DNA of 7,067 bases, taken from Gemmatimonadaceae bacterium (GTDB taxonomy: Bacteria > Gemmatimonadota > Gemmatimonadetes > Gemmatimonadales > Gemmatimonadaceae). A program made the position numbers and the translations under genes. The notes under the pieces were generated by a model. That model was not told where the DNA came from. It did not search any database and worked only from the letters and a program-made list of their open reading frames with translations. The stretch covers positions 1 to 7,067 of the forward strand of contig JACMOE010000100.1 in the NCBI GenBank assembly GCA_014378185.1, read 5' to 3'. Positions 5,364 through 7,067 of the stretch are shown here, in pieces (position 1 is the stretch's first letter; each line of letters opens with the position of its first letter).

Positions 5364-6632
5364 ATGCCTCGCACCATCGTTCTGGCCTACTCGGGCGGTC
5401 TCGACACCTCGATCATCGTTCCGTGGCTGCGCGAGCACTATGACGCGCGCGTGATCTGCGTAGCGGCCGACATCGGACAGGGAGCCGATGAGCTGCGCGG
5501 TGTCCGCGAGAAGGCACTCGCCTCTGGTGCCGAAGAGTGCTACGTGGAGGACCTGCGCGAGGAATTCGTGCGCGACTTCATTTTCCCCACGCTCCGCGCC
5601 GGTGCCGTATACAACCGCAAGTACCTGCTCGGCACCGCGATGGCTCGTCCCCTCATTGCCAAGCGTCAGGTGGAAGTCGCCCACCGCATTGGCGCGGATG
5701 CCCTGGCCCACGGCTGCACGGGCAAGGGGAACGATCAGGTCCGCTTCGAGATGACCTTCGCGACGCTCGCGCCTGAATTGCCGGTCATCGCGCCCTGGCG
5801 CGAGTGGGACATTCGCAGTCGGGAGGATGCCATCGACTACGCGACGGCGAAGGGAATCCCGATCGCCGCCACCAAGGAAAAGATCTATTCACGAGATGCC
5901 AACCTGTGGCATCTCAGTCACGAGGGCGGCAACCTCGAGGATCCGAACTCGGCCCCAAAGGCCGACATGTTCATGCTCACCGCCGAACCGACCAAGGCAC
6001 CAGACACGCCTGAGGATGTCGTCATCGGGTTCGAAAAGGGCACGCCGGTGACCGTAAATGGGGAGGCGCTTGATCCGTTCGCGCTCGTCACCGCGCTCAA
6101 CGCGATTGGCGGGAAGCATGGCGTGGGGCGCATCGACCTCGTCGAGGATCGCATGGTCGGCATGAAGTCACGTGGCGTTTACGAGACGCCGGGTGGCACG
6201 CTTCTCTACACGGCGCATTCCGAACTCGAGCAACTCATCCTCGACCGCAAGACACTTGCGGCGAAGGATCTGATCGCGCCTCGCTACGCTGACCTCGTGT
6301 ACGAGGGGCGCTGGTGGACGACCGAGCGTGAGGCGTATGACGCATTCGTGAACGTCACACAGGCACGGATCACCGGTACCGTCACCCTGCGCCTGTACAA
6401 GGGCGGCATGCAGGTGGTCGGACGCCAGAGCGAACATGCCCTCTACGACGAGCGCTTCGTCACGTTCGGAGAGGACGACGTGTATCAGCAGAGCGATGCG
6501 GCCGGCTTCATTCGCCTGTTCGCGCTACCCGCGCGAGTGCGCGCCATCAAGGATCAGGAACTCGCGGCCGCAAAGGCAGCCGCGAGCGCGGCGGCCGTGG
6601 CGGTGCCGGTGGATGAGCTCACCGCCGTCTGA
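5364..6632 (+). CDS. argG: argininosuccinate synthase
   Basis: A 422-residue enzyme that joins citrulline and aspartate using ATP (to AMP and PPi) to make argininosuccinate, the penultimate step to arginine; cytoplasmic. The N-terminal ATP pyrophosphatase loop is AYSGGLDTS (8-16), followed by ADIGQG (35-40), HGCTGKGNDQVRFE (116-129) with citrulline and aspartate contacts, REWDIRSREDAIDYA (146-160) and LWHLSHEGGNLEDP (181-194). The length fits the short, common class. The final 25 residues are an Ala-rich variable tail. The start is ATG 5364, with CAGGAG at 5353-5358 and 5 nt spacing. The frame stays open upstream to 5298, but those 22 codons lie over the promoter and operator and do not look like family sequence. 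Expression is probably ArgR-controlled through the operator just upstream. The 3' end overlaps the likely argH start by 20 nt. Confidence 0.96.
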   Translation: MPRTIVLAYSGGLDTSIIVPWLREHYDARVICVAADIGQGADELRGVREKALASGAEECYVEDLREEFVRDFIFPTLRAGAVYNRKYLLGTAMARPLIAKRQVEVAHRIGADALAHGCTGKGNDQVRFEMTFATLAPELPVIAPWREWDIRSREDAIDYATAKGIPIAATKEKIYSRDANLWHLSHEGGNLEDPNSAPKADMFMLTAEPTKAPDTPEDVVIGFEKGTPVTVNGEALDPFALVTALNAIGGKHGVGRIDLVEDRMVGMKSRGVYETPGGTLLYTAHSELEQLILDRKTLAAKDLIAPRYADLVYEGRWWTTEREAYDAFVNVTQARITGTVTLRLYKGGMQVVGRQSEHALYDERFVTFGEDDVYQQSDAAGFIRLFALPARVRAIKDQELAAAKAAASAAAVAVPVDELTAV

Positions 6633-7067
6633 CGTGAGCACCCCGCCAGCTGAAGCAGCGAAGTCACACAAGCTGTGGGGAGGACGCTTCGGCGCCGGCC
6701 CCACGGCTGCTTTTGATGCGCTGAACAATTCCATCGGTGTCGATTTCCGGCTGTGGCCCTACGACGTTCGGCTCTCCAAGGCCTGGGCGGTCGCGCTCTG
6801 GAGCGCCAATGTGCTCACGCTCGAGGAGAGCAATGCGATCGAGAGCGGCCTCGACGTTGCCTCCGCTCGACTCGACGCGGGGGAACAGCCACTTCCCTCC
6901 GACGAGGACGTCCACACACTCATCGATCGCCTGCTGCATGATGCAGTGGGGGGCGTTGCATCCAAGCCCCACACGGGACGCAGTCGCAATGACCAGGTAG
7001 CCACGGCCACTCGTCTCTGGACGATGGATGCGTGCCAGCGGCTCGACGCGGCAGTGCGGACGCTGCA
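6613..7067 (+). CDS. argH: argininosuccinate lyase (C-terminus outside window)
   Basis: Partial gene: 151 codons before the right edge. ArgH splits argininosuccinate into arginine and fumarate, the last pathway step, as a cytoplasmic tetramer of the fumarase/aspartase superfamily. Visible are KLWGGRF (20-26), the usual N-terminal marker, EDVHTLIDRLL (98-108), and HTGRSRNDQVATATRLW (120-136), the near-invariant substrate-binding segment of ArgH. The catalytic serine loop (GSSxMPxKxN) should lie beyond the window. The start is uncertain. ATG 6613 lies inside the end of argG, with only GGTGG directly before it. GTG 6634, one base after the argG TGA, is in frame and would shorten a non-conserved Ser/Pro/Ala-rich leader by seven residues. 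Either way argG and argH are translationally coupled and share one message. Confidence 0.94.
   Translation, partial: MSSPPSDVSTPPAEAAKSHKLWGGRFGAGPTAAFDALNNSIGVDFRLWPYDVRLSKAWAVALWSANVLTLEESNAIESGLDVASARLDAGEQPLPSDEDVHTLIDRLLHDAVGGVASKPHTGRSRNDQVATATRLWTMDACQRLDAAVRTL

Noticed and set aside
6934..6946. 13-bp palindrome CTGCAT-G-ATGCAG inside argH, resembling ARG-box half-sites
   Set aside because: The spacer is 1 nt, not 4, and the bases are explained by codons of a conserved ArgH segment.

Overview
This is a high-GC bacterial chromosome segment that is almost entirely an arginine-biosynthesis locus. GC-rich codon use, a standard ArgR repressor and a PafA-type secreted alkaline phosphatase fit a free-living Gram-negative-like bacterium. 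The protein style resembles Gemmatimonadota, but that is an impression from memory, not a computed assignment.

Layout. Position 1 to about 1181 (minus strand) holds the N-terminal 393 codons of an exported PafA-like alkaline phosphatase, cut by the window edge. From 4732 down to 1249 (minus strand) runs a tightly packed operon: argC (N-acetyl-glutamyl-phosphate reductase), argB (N-acetylglutamate kinase), argD (acetylornithine aminotransferase) and a short stand-alone GNAT that looks like a short-form ArgA (N-acetylglutamate synthase). Junctions are ATGA overlaps (argC/argB, argB/argD) and a direct TAG-ATG abutment (argD/argA). Diverging from argC on the plus strand are argR (4806-5267), argG (5364-6632) and the first 151 codons of argH (6613 to the window end).

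How it works together. ArgA, ArgB, ArgC and ArgD carry glutamate through acetylated intermediates to N-acetylornithine. ArgG and ArgH convert citrulline and aspartate through argininosuccinate to arginine. The deacetylating or transacetylating step (argE or argJ), ornithine carbamoyltransferase (argF) and carAB are not in the window; argF could lie beyond argH. ArgR is encoded between the two arms and probably controls both. An 18-bp palindrome with the ARG-box layout (TGCAT, 4 nt, ATGCA) sits at the argC start. A second operator-like region, which reads as two ARG boxes 21 bp apart centre to centre, covers the putative -10 element and leader of argG.

Gene-free stretches are short: 1182-1248 (67 bp), 4733-4805 (73 bp) and 5268-5363 (96 bp). 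I saw no RNA genes, mobile elements, CRISPR arrays or integration scars. The enzymes are conventional; the parts worth a second look are the operators, the argC start and the short ArgA. I do not see an undescribed system here.
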